Numbered from the stretch's first letter, positions 11,640-22,789 are shown. The stretch: DNA of 64,000 nt from Luidia sarsii (GCA_949987565.1 OX465111.1:16156359-16220358), one strand, 5' to 3'. Numbers and translations are program-made. The notes: generated by a model from the letters alone, not told the origin.

Positions 11640-12055
11640 CCTGGCTAGACACTAAGAACTGACCACTCCAGTGTGTCGGCCAGTGTTTGCCCACCAGCGT
11701 CATCTCTGATGAACATTGCTGTTTGCCCGAGCAGAGTTGCATCAGACTTGTTATTTGCAAGAGCGTGCGGCGTCGCGATGCTGTCAAACCTGGGAATCTT
11801 TCCCCTCTCCACTCAGTAATGGTCAGTCACCTCTAATAACAACCGATACAATCTATTTATATAAGTCGTGTGAGCGCTTGCGCTACCCTTTTCAAGTGCG
11901 ACATGTACTGTACATATTGCTACCCACGTACAGTGTGCAGTACCGGGGGTACGTACCGGTAGTTAGTTCATTCTGTGCAATTTGAAGCCACAGCCAATAT
12001 CTAATGTAAATTGAACTGATAGACATACATTGAACATGTAGTAAATTTATTTAAT
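11640..12055. other. Non-coding interval with a palindrome patch
   Basis: Single-copy DNA; a small TACTGTAC/TACCGGTA patch lies at 11900-11965. No gene recognised. Confidence 0.4.
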
Positions 12056-12215
12056 GTACAATTAAATGTACATGTACATGTACATGTAGCCGTTGAGTCT
12101 TATCATACGTAACATACAAGTAACCGGTACATGTACATGTGCGTTTACACATGTACAGTACATTATACATTTACACTCACAGTACATGTACATGCTTGAA
12201 ATAAGGAAAGCCACA
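12055..12215. repeat. Palindrome cluster
   Basis: Runs of TACATGTACATGTACATG and TACCGGTA-type words, followed by TACAGTACATTATACAT. Smaller patches continue at 12370-12420 and 12655-12745. Confidence 0.85.
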
Positions 12216-12824
12216 CATTATAATATATGTTGTATGTACACAATTTTACACATGTTTGTGTAATCCTTTGTCCTTTGAATTTAAATCCAAGTTCATTGCC
12301 TCCATCTCCTTCCCCAAAAACATCAAGATTTTCAAATCAAGCATAACCACTCCCATGTCCTGTATAGAAAAAATGTACCGGTACATACTGTACATCGTAC
12401 AGTACAAATTCCACAGCTGTGCTCATTGCTGGTTTTGTGCACGTGTAATGTGCTTGTGTACTGTATACATCTCTTGTGGTAAAGACAGCATTAAGTCGAT
12501 GCATGGCTCTTGATGCACGACAGAATGTGTCTTCTGGGGTTTTTACAATGACATGGCATTTGGTAGAAGAGGAAAAACCTGGAAGCAAGGTGGCATTCTT
12601 CCTGAATACAAATCCCTTGGCTAGCAGATGGATGACCTGAAATGGTGTTCTGAATACTGTATACTGTACATGTATACATATACCGGTATACATTTAAGAT
12701 GTCTACATAGTACATACATGTACTGTACATTGTACATGACCATGTACTACTTTGCTCAAAGCAGCAGATCTTAGCTTTTCCAGAATATGATTTGCTACAT
12801 GTAAAAAGACTGCTAGACACAAAG

Positions 12825-13185
12825 TATCAGATTCAAGCTGTCTGTGATTCTGAATGTAACAAATATCCCGGGTGCGTAGAGTTCAAAATTAGGAGTGGCA
12901 CGGCTGAAATTGCCTTGGGCCAGATGAACGCCAGTGTTGCAAACTGACCAGGGGCCAATTTCATAGAGCCGCTTAAGCATCCAAATTTGCTGCCAAAGTA
13001 GAAAAAATTGTGATTCATATGATTAATTTGCCAGTCAAACATTCACTTTTGTTTCATGCTACAGTACATGCAAGTAAAGAATAGTGGAATACAAGTCAAA
13101 AACAGTGATGTACGGAAATTTGTAATTCTGTTTATATGATTGTACAAAATACCAGATTCAAGCTGTCTGGAAAACTGAATGTGAA
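12825..13185. mobile_element. MITE-like fragment flanked by a direct repeat
   Basis: AGATTCAAGCTGTCTG occurs at about 12829 and again at 13152, each followed by a diverged CTGAATGTRAA phrase. Between them lies GGGGCCAATTTCATAGAGC (from about 12952) and GCTTAAGCA. This resembles the end of a widespread MITE type in marine invertebrate genomes, from memory. No transposase is present. Confidence 0.4.
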
Positions 13186-13189
13186 TTAT

Positions 13190-13735
13190 CCTGTTCACAC
13201 GTCAAATTATAGAAAACCTTAACCAATGGAAATTTACATTAGACAATCGAACACTAAAACTCTCTCACGACAAGGCAAGTTTTGAGTGCTCTGGCGACAG
13301 CCGTACATTCTTTTATACATGTACATGCATACATTCAAATTTCAATATTTCATTGTGCATCAAACAGAATGTACATGTACAATAATTGGAGTAAAAGCTT
13401 TGCTTTGAACTTGAAGATTCAGATTCAAGAATGTTTGATTTTAAATTTTAAATTGGGCTTCATATAACGAAACTCCTCTGGACAAAACTTGAAAAGGAGG
13501 CGAGGTTTTAAAGTTTTTCCCTTTTCAATTATCGATGTACAGTACTATAGGCCTACTGTAGAGCATTTTTTTCTGTGGCACTTTGGCTATTGATGAATTC
13601 TCCCAGAAAAGATGAAGGTAGCCGCGAGAGATGTCCATGTATTGACTGGGACTTTTTTATGAAGGTGTACCGTGTACGTGAGGAGACACGCTAAAAAGCA
13701 GGTCATCTCTCCCTGCATCGGAATCTCGATTTTAA
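13190..13735. other. Non-coding interval, nothing recognised
   Basis: AT-rich single-copy DNA with a few TACATGTA words (13316-13325, 13370-13380) and a TAGGCCTA word near 13549. No exon recognised. Confidence 0.4.
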
Positions 13736-13739
13736 AAAA

Positions 13740-13930
13740 TTGCCTTTCTCCATCCCCCCACCTGCCGCCACCTCCTCTCCTTCCCTCCCTCCTTCTCCTC
13801 TCACCGTCTGGCGGTGTATCAAGTAAAGTTTGCCAAATTGGCGAGATCTTTATTCATAATATCCCCGAGCATCACCACTACGTGCGCGTGTCGGGAGAGT
13901 GTTTTGTAGTCTGAGTGCATACATAGACTG
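13740..13930. other. CT-rich run followed by single-copy block
   Basis: A C/T-rich stretch (about 13748-13803) precedes single-copy sequence containing ATCAAGTAAAG and TTTATTCATAATA. The latter part may be regulatory, but there is no decisive site. Confidence 0.25.
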
Positions 13931-14074
13931 TACATGTTCCTAGTGCATGGGGTTTGGGGAGTTATCGATTCAATGTCTGACTGTGGGTGTGGTTCTTAAT
14001 GGCTTGCCTGCTGGCACAAATGGTGCTTAGCTAGATATGGTGGTTGGTCGGATGGGGGACGCTGTTGCTGGCGT

Positions 14075-14270
14075 GGTATTGGTTAAAGCCTGGTGTGGGA
14101 GACTAGTTTGGGCTGATGCTTTCATACTGTACAATAGTCTTCATCAAAGCCTGGTGTTGTACGTATAGATACATGTACACTTAAAGGGGAAGGGATGTCG
14201 CCTGCAGTACGTTGTCTCAAAGCCTGGTGATGGAGACAGAGCAGGGCTTTTGCCTCTTCTACTTTCAAGG
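14075..14270. repeat. CAAAGCCTGGTG repeat units, first group
   Basis: AAAGCCTGGTG recurs at about 14085, 14147 and 14219, each followed by diverged GGAGAC/GTTGTAC sequence. The same unit reappears at 14920-15115. The period is irregular, so it looks like a degraded tandem or a cluster of small insertions. Confidence 0.65.
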
Positions 14271-14303
14271 GTGTGCAGCACTCAGGATATATTCATTTGT
14301 ATG

Positions 14304-14543
14304 GCCCCCAAAAAATACAGTTCTGCTTCCGATTACATGGCATTTCAAAATAGTGTAGACCTGTACATGTAGTAGGATTTTGTTGTCGCCATTTTTTTTT
14401 GGTACAATGTGGTCAAGCCTTAATACGATTAAATTACACATTGAAATTTTTATCATCATTATTTCCCGATAAAATTTTTAGGGTCGCAGGCTAGAAATAG
14501 GGTCGGTATTACCGGAAGCAGAACTATTATTTTTTGGGGGGCT
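14304..14543. mobile_element. MITE with about 30-bp terminal inverted repeats
   Basis: The left end at 14304-14335 (CCCCCAAAAAATACAG then TTCTGCTTCCG) is the inverse of the right end at 14510-14543 (CCGGAAGCAGAACTATTA then TTTTTTGGGGGG). The 240-bp body holds no open frame. A TACATGTA word lies inside it at about 14363. No clear target-site duplication could be fixed by eye. Confidence 0.7.
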
Positions 14544-14919
14544 AAGGTGTACTGGGCGCAGTATCACAGAATGAGTATTTCTCTTCTATCCACTACTCCC
14601 TGATAAATACCGGTAATCCCTCACAACCATCTACCACTTTGCATCTCATCAACCATTCAACCAAGACTCACTCTTTTCTCATCAACTTTCCTGGGCCCTC
14701 ACTTAATAGTATACATGTACTTCTTTCATACACATGTACACTTAGTATAGTACAGTACATGTACATGTATGGTTTTATTGGGAGAATGTATGTATTTTCT
14801 TATAGTGTCCTGTCAACCACAATAATATGTTATACATAATGTACGTGTAGTTGGTATTCTGGCAATACAGTTGGACAGTTTTTCCTTTGACAATGAAGAC
14901 TCAGTAGGGCTGCTGCAAT

Positions 14920-15115
14920 ATCTTAGTCAAAGACTTGTGTCAGAGACTAAGGGAGGGCTTTTGCCACAACCATGGAGGACTACATTGTACTTATTCCTTC
15001 ATGCCACAACCATTGACATACCTGTAGGAGTCTTTGCAGCCTCCATCAAAGTCTGGTGATTTAAACTTAAGGGGACTGTCTCCACCATCTCAGTCAGAGT
15101 CTTGAGAAGGAGACT
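14920..15115. repeat. CAAAGYCTGGTG repeat units, second group
   Basis: Diverged copies: GTCAAAGACTTGTGTCAGAGACT near 14926, ATCAAAGTCTGGTGATTTAA at about 15046 and GTCAGAGTCTTGAGAAGGAGACT near 15094. AGGGCTTTTGCC at about 14953 matches the tail of a unit in the first group (about 14242). Together with 14075-14270 they bracket the MITE at 14304-14543. Confidence 0.55.
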
Positions 15116-15470
15116 ACAGTAGTCCCAGGCAGAATAGAGGACCTTTGAGGACCTGTGGCTTGTAAGGGACACCGTAGGCTGACAAGGCTGTCTATTTTAT
15201 TAAAAAAGGGGGATATGCGCCTCCCTCTCTGCATTCTTCCAAGTGCTGAAAGACTGCCATGCATTCATCTAAGACATGGGCTGCTCTGTGTGCATTGTCG
15301 CTCAGGAAGTGAGGAGGATTGGGAGGCAATTGGATGGATCTCGAGCTAAGCCACCTGAACGAGGCTGTAATTGGACAACGGCATCCATGTTTTCTCGTCC
15401 CCTCACAGAAGGATTGATGGTGGAATGAATCATGAAATTTCACATTCTATATTAAAATGTGGTACTAGTA
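15116..15470. other. Non-coding interval, nothing recognised
   Basis: Complex sequence with short overlapping open frames on both strands (60-83 residues), none with a domain or a usable splice context. Confidence 0.4.
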
Positions 15471-15474
15471 ATAT

Positions 15475-15760
15475 ACTGTACCGGTACCACTACGTACATT
15501 TACCAGGTCCATGTACTGTACATGTACAGTACAGTATGTGTTCGGCCATACCGTGTGTAGCTGTGGTTTTGTATTTTCATTTCAAATTTGATACACCATT
15601 TTAATTACATGTACTGTATCATGGCTTTGTCAGCCTTTGTCTTTGGGATTTCTGTAGCGGGTCATTTTTTTGTTGAGAACGGTATAGACCTACCACATGT
15701 ACATGTACACGTGTACACAATGTACACATAGAACTGTACGGTACATTTTCTGCACATATT
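15475..15760. repeat. Palindrome patches
   Basis: TACCGGTACC and TACTGTACATGTACAGTACAG words at 15476-15540, and ACATGTACACGTGTACAC at 15696-15745, separated by single-copy DNA. Confidence 0.8.
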
Positions 15761-15889
15761 TTACTTTAAGGGCTAAAGCAGTGTTTCAGTAATCAGCATG
15801 AGTGCATGACCCATAATTTATTGGGCATTCATAAAGTTTTTTTGTGTCTATGGTTAGATGGTGCATTATGCCCAATACACACTTTTATA

Positions 15890-16180
15890 CAGTTACAGTG
15901 TACATGTACATGTTGTACACAATGTACATGTACATGTAAATTGTACAATACATACTGTATACATGTACATTTTGTACATGTACAATTGACACAAGGTATT
16001 ACAGTACATGTACGTAGATATACACTGTACATACTCAAGCCAGTACCATAGAATAGACCGCATTGCACATGTATACATGTTACATGTACATGTACAGTAT
16101 ATATGTACAGTACATGTACACTGTACGTACAATCGTACATGTACATGTACATGTAGTGGGCAATATACATGTAAGTCTCA
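15890..16180. repeat. Dense palindrome cluster
   Basis: Almost continuous TACATGTA, TGTACAAT, TACAGTACATG and TACTGTATACATG words. Minus and plus frames of up to 113 residues (Tyr/Thr/Cys/Val/His-rich) arise from it and are not genes. Confidence 0.85.
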
Positions 16181-16389
16181 CTTTAAAATCAGATCATCAT
16201 GGTAATGTAATTATTCCCTGACTCCCAACGTAAATGTGTATACATGTACAGGTAATCCATAGTGCATAATCATCTCTTAATGAGTATGCTCCAGTCAAGA
16301 AAAGAAAGAATGAAGAAATGCTGTCCTTGTGCCTTCCTTCCATTCCCCCCCTCACCAAAATAAAACCATTGAAAGGCAAGTGGAGGAAG

Positions 16390-16980
16390 ACTTAATCAGC
16401 CAGGGAGAAAATCGGCCGTGTTTTAAAATGCGTCGCGCACACCTGCCACGGCCGGTTGCGTGGACAATCAATTTTCAAGGTACTACTGTGCCCAGTGATG
16501 AGGCAGTCATCATACTGGACACAGGTGGGTTGCACCGAGCTGCTTAATGGGGCAGAAGATGTGCCCAGGTCTGTCCCAGATTGCAGCACTGGACTGATTC
16601 TTCCTGCATGTTCGTATTTGCGCTGGTGGGGGGGAGGGGGTCAAGGAGAATGCTTCCTTATTGATAACGTCAGTGCAGAGTACGGTGCAAGCACGTGTAC
16701 CATAGGCCGGCCTTTCAAAGAGCCCATTGCTTTTCACTTCAAATATATTCAACCCCCTCTACCTTTTCTTCCAAGCACCTGGTCGTATTGCCCGGCTACT
16801 ACAGTACGTGTATGTCCCAGGATCACGTCCTCCCTCATTTCAGCGGACCAGCTCTGTCTTTAGCAGAAAGGAAAGCGGGCAATTTGAGGCCGGATTACAA
16901 TGCGAACATGTGCGTGCTCCAAACGTGGGCTGAGGGGAGGTTGAGGGATAGCGTGTTTGCCAAGTTGGTGTAAGGTTTCC
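16390..16980. other. Single-copy block before the minisatellite
   Basis: Higher-complexity, CpG-containing sequence with GGCCGTGTTTTAAAATGCG (about 16413) and a G-rich run (16627-16638). Plus-strand frames up to 135 residues exist but overlap in two frames, span the G-run and show no domain. Possibly conserved non-coding DNA. Confidence 0.25.
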
Positions 16981-17002
16981 CTAGGAAACAAGACTCTGCC
17001 TT

Positions 17003-18058
17003 ACCTCTCTCTCTCCCTCTCTCCCTCTCTCCCTCTCTCCCTCTCTCCCTCTCTCCCTCTCTCCGTCTCTCTGTCTCTCCCTCTCTCCCTCTCTCTCTCT
17101 CTGCCTATCTCCCCCTCTCCTCCTCTTCCTCTCTCCCCCTCTCCCTCTCTCTCTCCCTCTCTCACCCTCTCCCCTCTCCCTCTCTCCCTCTCTCCCTCTC
17201 TCCCCTCTCCCTCTCTCCATCTCTTCCCCTCTCCTTCTCTCCCTCTCTCCCTCTCTCCCTCTCTCCTCTCTATATGTCTTCCCTCTATCCCTCTCTCCCT
17301 CTCTCCCTCTCTCCCTCTCTCCCTCTCTCCCTCTCTCCCTCTCTCCCTCCCTCTCTCCCTCTCTTCCCCTCTCCCTCCCTCTCTCTCTCCCTCTCTCCCC
17401 CTCTCCCCTCTCCCTCTCTCCCTCTCTCCCCTCTCCCTCTCTCCATCTCTTCCCCTCTCCCTCTCTCCCTCTCTCTCCCTCTCCCTCTCTCCCTCTCTCC
17501 TCTCTCCATGTCTTCCCTCTATCCCTCTCTCCCTCTCTCCCTCTCTCCCTCTCTCCCTCTCTCCCTCCCTCTCTCCCTCTCTTCCCCTCTCCCTCTCTTC
17601 ATCTCTCCCACTTTCCTCCTCTCCCCTCTCCATCTCTTCCCCTCTCCCTCTCCCCTCTCTCCCTCTCTCTCCCCCTTTCTCCCGCTCTGATTCTCTTCCT
17701 CTCTGCCTCTCTGCCTCTCTCCCTCTCTGCCTCTCTCCCTCTCTGCCTCTCTCCCTCTCTGCCTCTCTCCCTCTCTGCCTCTCTCCCTCTCTGCCTCTCT
17801 CCCTCTCTGCCTCTCTCCCTCCCTCCCTCCCTCCCTCTCTCCCTCCCTCCCTCCCCCTCTCCCTCTCTCCCTCTCCCTTCTCCCCCTCTCTCATCTCTCT
17901 CTCCCTCTCTCTCCCTTTTCTCTTTCTCTCACCTCTTCCTCTCTCCCTGTCTGTCTCTATGTCCCCCTAGCCCTCTCCTCTCAGTCTTTCCCTTCTTATC
18001 TCTCTCTGTCTGTCCCTCCCTCTCTTGCTCTCTCCTCTCTCTGTCTCTCTCTCTCTGT
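17003..18058. repeat. 1.06-kb (CCCTCTCT)n minisatellite
   Basis: Essentially only C and T on the plus strand for more than a kilobase. The basic octamer CCCTCTCT varies to CCCTCTCTG (17700-17820) and CCCT (17817-17855). A marker phrase TGTCTTCCCTCTATCC recurs at 17275 and 17509, showing a 234-bp higher-order unit. It produces the two longest open frames of the window (337 and 297 residues, Ser/Leu/Pro or Arg/Glu/Gly polymers), both spurious. Confidence 0.97.
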
Positions 18059-18079
18059 CACACAATATCCCTACTTCTA

Positions 18080-18520
18080 GAAAATATTAATTGCCGCTGC
18101 TAGCCTGCTAGTTGCCCCATTCTATTGTGGCGCTGTGCACATATTACGCCGGCGAACAAGCAAAACCCCTCCAAGCCCGTTGCGATATTCATTTGCACAG
18201 TGACGTCCGTCTCCATATCTGGGGATTACTCAGCGAACTTCTCCCAAATCCATTACTTCTGAAAACACAGCTCCGCAGAGATGATGATGATAATGATGAT
18301 GATGATGACAATGATGACAATGACGCTGACAATGAGGGAGGTTCGGGTGAATGGTTTGACCCACTTCAGGAAAGAAAACCCCCTCTTGTGATAAGGAATT
18401 ACCACGGTTGGCCTAGTTTGTCCGAAGCGCCCTCAGGGGGAAAGACAGGAGAATGGCTTCTGCGGGGAAGTTCTGCCCATGAGGCGAGGAGTATCGACTC
18501 TTTCTAACCATGGCTGAAAC
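18080..18520. other. Single-copy block with (GAT)n and an open frame
   Basis: From 18112 to 18507 the plus strand is open for 131 codons. A GATGATGAT run (about 18280-18338) would encode an Asp/Asn-rich acidic stretch. Complexity is high and CpGs are present. No domain is recognisable, no splice sites fit clearly, and it directly follows the minisatellite. I judge conserved non-coding DNA with a trinucleotide repeat more likely than an exon. Confidence 0.3.
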
Positions 18521-18884
18521 CTCGTGGAATGGATTGTCCGCATTCAAAGCTTTTCTTTTTTCATGCTATTTTTTCTCTCAGGCAGAGCTGACTTGACCAA
18601 AATTGCCTCTCAAACATCTCAGGCCTTCCCCAAAGGCATGTTGAAATTAGTGTAAGGTTTTTCATTTTGTGGGTGTACATATAGGAATAATGCCACTGAT
18701 GATCAGGTCCTCAATGAGAAATAAACTGTGACATACATTTGTGTACATGCATGTATCAGTGTAATGTACAACTCCACAAGCAATGTTTGACTACTTTCTT
18801 CCTTTAAGATGTGTAGCTGTTCATGTACATGTAGGCTAAAGTCACGACCTTGACTTTGCAACAAGCCTTTTTGATTCAATTTGC

Positions 18885-18998
18885 GAATTCCAAAAATGTT
18901 GAGGGCCTGACATTTTTATCAAAGCAGGACTATGCTCAAAGGCAGACTGCCATTCTGCCTCTGGAAATTATTCTGCCAGTCTCAAAACCTCAGGCCCT
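18885..18998. mobile_element. GGGCCTGAC-type foldback fragment
   Basis: TTGAGGGCCTGACATTTTTAT and AAAGCAGGACTATGCTC at the left are answered by CTCAAAACCTCAGGCCCT at the right end (about 18977-18994). GGCAGACTGCCATTCTGCC forms the centre. A diverged copy of the family with the best copy at 29088-29191. Confidence 0.6.
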
Positions 18999-18999
18999 A

Positions 19000-19390
19000 T
19001 ATTCCTGAGATTTACATGTACATGTACAGTACATTGTTGTCATTTAAATTAGTAAGTAGCTTTCATCATTTCATTTTTCTCTTACTTAATTGCAATACAA
19101 AGTGTTTCATTAGAAGGTTTGGTAAATATTTTTGTTTTTTTGTTTTTTTTGTTTTTACATACATGCACATGTGTAAGTCACATTTCCATTCCACGGTCTC
19201 CTTTGGGTACCTGCCTGCAGAATCTTCTTTGTCATGTCATGCACACTCCCCATGTAGTGGCACCTGTTCACAATGTGCCCATGCTCTCATGCACCACACA
19301 TTGCATGTGGCAGATTGAGACTTATGCAGGGCACACAATTAGTCACAACCACTCATCAGCAAGTCCATGTAGTGTACAAACCAAAACAAA
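19000..19390. other. Non-coding interval, nothing recognised
   Basis: T-rich DNA (T runs at 19130-19156) with one TACATGTACATGTACAG patch at 19014-19031. Overlapping plus frames of 128 and 163 residues cross it in two phases and carry no recognisable domain. Confidence 0.4.
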
Positions 19391-19539
19391 CAGTGGAGAC
19401 AATCTCCCTGGAAAGCTGAGACTTGAAATGAGGGAGCCCCCTCTCCCCTCTTGTTTGAAGCCTTCCAAGAACCCTCTCCTCTCTCCTCTATCTCTTCTCT
19501 TCAAACTCCTCTTCTTCCAAGTCCAACATCCCCTCCCCT

Positions 19540-19870
19540 CTCCCCAGCTAGATGAGCTGTCTCTTGCAAATGCCTCTTCATCTGTCAGCGGAACGAAGCT
19601 TGGTCATTAATATGGCAGGGAGCAGCAATTGCGCTCAGGTGCGGACAGCCAGGGGGAAAGCCAGCCGCCTTGGAACAAAAACACCCCTCCTCTGCATGGT
19701 CTGCAGGTGGTAGTCATTTCCCCCACACAAACATACTTAGACTCTGCTCAAGCCTGACTTGGGTCGACACCATTGTCGTCCTCAACTCTGTTTGCACTCA
19801 GCATGTGTCGCAGCCTCCAAGCAATTTATGGGTGGTGACAATAATTCATGGTATTCGGAAACACTAAAAG
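19540..19870. other. Single-copy block, possible regulatory DNA
   Basis: Complex sequence after a CT-rich stretch (19440-19540), with CATTAATATGGCAGG (about 19604), an E-box-like CAGGTG (19636-19641) and CAATAATTCATGG (about 19839). No coding support. Confidence 0.25.
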
Positions 19871-20034
19871 GTTTCTCTGTTTATGGTTAAAGGTTCAGTA
19901 GACTGCTTTTTCATTAACACCATCAGTGACTTTACAGTAGTCATATGAATATGATTAGACAAAGGATGCTGTCAATACAATACATCTTACTTTGATTTCA
20001 GAAACCTTTCAGAAAAGTGGAAAGATTTCATTCT

Positions 20035-20410
20035 AATACCGGTAAGTCTGACAGGTACAATATGTGTACATGTACGGTACATGTATGTCATACGATTGGT
20101 ATTTCACTTGGAAATATTCATAACCTGGGGATTTCCTGAAAATGGCCCAGGTCTGACACTCTGACCATGGAGGTCCTTCCTCCATGCTCTGACATACATT
20201 GTATACATGTAGTTGTACTACAGTACAGGTACAGGTACTACCGGTACATGTACATGTACATGCACATGTTACATTAGGCCTGTACATGTACGTACTGTAC
20301 ATACATGTGTAGTCTATAAGGTACTGTACATGTACATGTACATGTATGTAAGAGCTTTACATGTACATGTACATGTGTCATACAGTGTATGTGTATGATA
20401 TAGCTTTCAG
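20035..20410. repeat. Palindrome clusters
   Basis: Dense TACATGTA/TACCGGTA words at 20037-20090 and 20200-20400, with TACAGGTACAGGTAC at 20223. A further patch lies at 20612-20692 (TACACCGGTATGTACACG-type). Confidence 0.85.
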
Positions 20411-20809
20411 TACATGTTATCTACCAGTGCTCGTAATGATGATACTATACACATGTACAAGTATATTTGATTTGTTAAGCTTGAATCAAGACTAGGCAGA
20501 ATGGGCCTTTCCTAGACAGAAGCAAGGCTCAGTCACTGCCTCAGGAGAAGTTGAACAGTCTCCAACTCAAGCCTCCTTTTTCATAACATGTGTTTGACCC
20601 CAGTTCATACAGTATACATGTACATGTACACCGGTATGTACACGTACAGTACATGCACATGTACGTGTACATGTGCATGTACAGTATACTGTATTTCATC
20701 AGGAAGGGCTCAGGGTTAATTCAAGACTATCAGGAAACCCCTTCTCATTCCAAAGTGATCTCGCTAGAGGTTGGCAATTTCCTCTTTCAAGATGAATAAT
20801 TTATTCCGT

Positions 20810-21180
20810 CCTGTCAAGGGCAATATCAGGTTCTAATTACGACGCTGGCTTCCATCCCCTTCTCTTTATTTTAAGCTACTGAAGTGCCCGTTAACCCTCC
20901 TAGGTGATTACAGTGCTAGATAAAAAATGGTTTACCAGTCAAAGTGTGCCCCACGTACATGTAGTAATGTTAAAGCGATCCTGGTTCTCAGGGGATGGCA
21001 GGGAAAAGTGTTAGGGTGGTTTGGTTGGTTGCTTGGTTGCCAGCGGAGTCATGAATATTCATAAATGCAATCATCAAGTAATTGGACTGGTATCTAAATA
21101 ATTGATGAAATCATCTACTGGGGCCCGAATTGAATCGCCAAGTCAATATCTGCTCCTATAGCTGGCAGCCTGGTAGCAGG
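20810..21180. promoter_or_regulatory. Candidate conserved enhancer block
   Basis: A long single-copy run that largely lacks the palindromes found just to its left. It has many homeodomain-type cores: TTCTAATTACGACG (20832), GGTGATTACAG (20903), AAGTAATTGGACTGG (21076), AATAATTGATGAAATCATC (21097) and TCATGAATATTCATAAATGC (21049). Such AT-core clusters in high-complexity DNA are typical of developmental enhancers. Conservation has not been measured. Confidence 0.4.
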
Positions 21181-21184
21181 CTTC

Positions 21185-21590
21185 TTTCTCTTCTCCCTCT
21201 CTCTACCCACTCCCTCCCCCTTCCACACTCCTCAGGGCTGTCTGTGGTGTGGTTCCAAGTCCCAACGTGTTCTTTACACCCGTTGTGAGACAGCGATTTG
21301 GCAAGCCAACAACAGCCAACAACAGCAAGCCAATGTCAGCACGTATGATGATCAGGTGGTTGCACATGAACGGTACTGGCATGTGACCGTTGCTACTTCT
21401 CACCCCACTCTCCTTTCCCACCCCCCCCCATCAAGTGTAAAGCAAGTCCTTGCACAACACTTGTTCCTTGGGGACCCAACCCACCGCAAAATCCAATTTT
21501 CTGCCCATCAGATGCGGACGTTTTCAACCTCCTAAACTGCAACCTTGCCACCCCTTCAGAAAAAGATCTGCTGCTGAAATAGAAAAAAAT
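21185..21590. other. Non-coding interval, nothing recognised
   Basis: Starts with a CT-rich run (21183-21225) and contains an ACAACAGCCAACAACAGC duplication (about 21308) and a C9 run at 21421-21429. No gene recognised. Confidence 0.4.
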
Positions 21591-22069
21591 CCCTTTACAT
21601 GTACCGGTACAATGTACACGACTTCACGTACCGGTACATGTATGTGTGTCAAAATGTCTGCAGTAAATCACACTTTCAAGCTTGCATGATTTTTTGCAGA
21701 CTTTACAGTAGTCTACTTATTGTTTAAAAGCTTCAATGACATTTTTATGGCAGAGTTTGTGGATTTTTTTTAAGAATTCAAGAGACGTGGCTGGGCTTGA
21801 CTTAAACTTTCTTCTTGGATGGCCAGTTTGGCCACCAGAACAAATATTCCTAAATCTCCTGAAACTCCTGATGTTTTTTTTTTTACTGACCAAGTACTAC
21901 ATCAAAAGCGTCAAACATTCTCAGTGGAAATGCGACTCTATTCTTATCCTTTGATCTTTGGCTAGGTGACTGATGGCACTGTTTCAGGTGCCCCAAAGGA
22001 ACTTAGCCACCATTAAAGTCAAACCCTGCCCTTAAATCATTAGGCCAGGTTAAGAGGTTTAAACTTTGC

Positions 22070-22445
22070 AAGTTTAAAAGGGTTTGGTCTTTTAAATATT
22101 TATGGAGGAGGGTAATAATTGCATGCTTAGGATGGTCCTTTTTTAAATATTCATACATGGAAGTAATAATTCAGGCACTCAGTTTTTATCCTTGGCCACT
22201 AAAAGGCTACTGTTTTAAATATTTTCAAAGGAAATGAATAATTACATGCATACTCACGAACCTGTTTTAAACCTTGAATATGAAAAGGCTGGTCATTTAA
22301 ATATTTATCAAAATTCCCCAATTTTCCCTTGAATTTTGATGGTCATTTACATGTATAATGAGAAGTAATAAACATGTTCACTTCCCTCAATTTACCTTTG
22401 AATATGAAATGGCTTGTCATCTATATTCTAAATAAATTATTCTTA
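22070..22445. repeat. AT-rich degenerate tandem repeat
   Basis: TTTAAATATT begins at 22091, 22142, 22214 and 22296 (spacings 51, 72, 82). It is usually followed about 20-30 bp later by GTAATAATTGCATGC-like or GAATAATTACATGC-like words (22111, 22162, 22236). TTTGAATATGAAATGGC-like phrases recur at 22273 and 22401. It is either an old satellite-like array or an unusual regulatory repeat. The interval just before it (21660-22070) holds nothing recognisable. Confidence 0.6.
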
Positions 22446-22464
22446 TTTTGGTGACATACATGTA

Positions 22465-22520
22465 TCGATATTTACATTTACATGTACATGTACCGGTACA
22501 TTGTACATGTGCATGAAATA
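22465..22520. repeat. Palindrome patch
   Basis: TTTACATGTACATGTACCGG followed by TACATTGTACATGTGCATG, placed between the AT-rich array and the next MITE. Confidence 0.8.
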
Positions 22521-22575
22521 GAGCACTTCAGTTTGAAGTCTTCAAAGTTAAAATGCTGGTCAATTATGATCATAG

Positions 22576-22741
22576 CAGTCGATTTCACAAAACTCATCGT
22601 AACTTACAATCAATGGCAAGACGATGACCACTTCACATAAACCATTATGGCCTGCACAACTTACGATGGGTTATCCATGATCGACGATTGATCGTAAGTT
22701 GAGTTATGATGCATCATACGGCTTTGTGAAATCCACCCCAG
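22576..22741. mobile_element. MITE, about 165 bp, TIR GATTTCACAAA
   Basis: The left end GTCGATTTCACAAAACTCAT mirrors the right end CGGCTTTGTGAAATCCACC. Internal arms also pair: CATCGTAACTTACAATC against GATCGTAAGTTGAG. There is no coding capacity. It resembles short hairpin MITEs common in marine invertebrates; the superfamily was not determined. Confidence 0.65.
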
Positions 22742-22789
22742 ATAATACAGGCACTGGATGTCGCTTGTATTGGTGTGTGCAAGTAACAA

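Noticed and set aside
16957..17970. 337-residue plus frame and 297-residue minus frame
   Set aside because: Both lie in the CT minisatellite and encode Ser/Leu/Pro or Arg/Glu/Gly polymers; open frames on both strands of a repeat are not genes.
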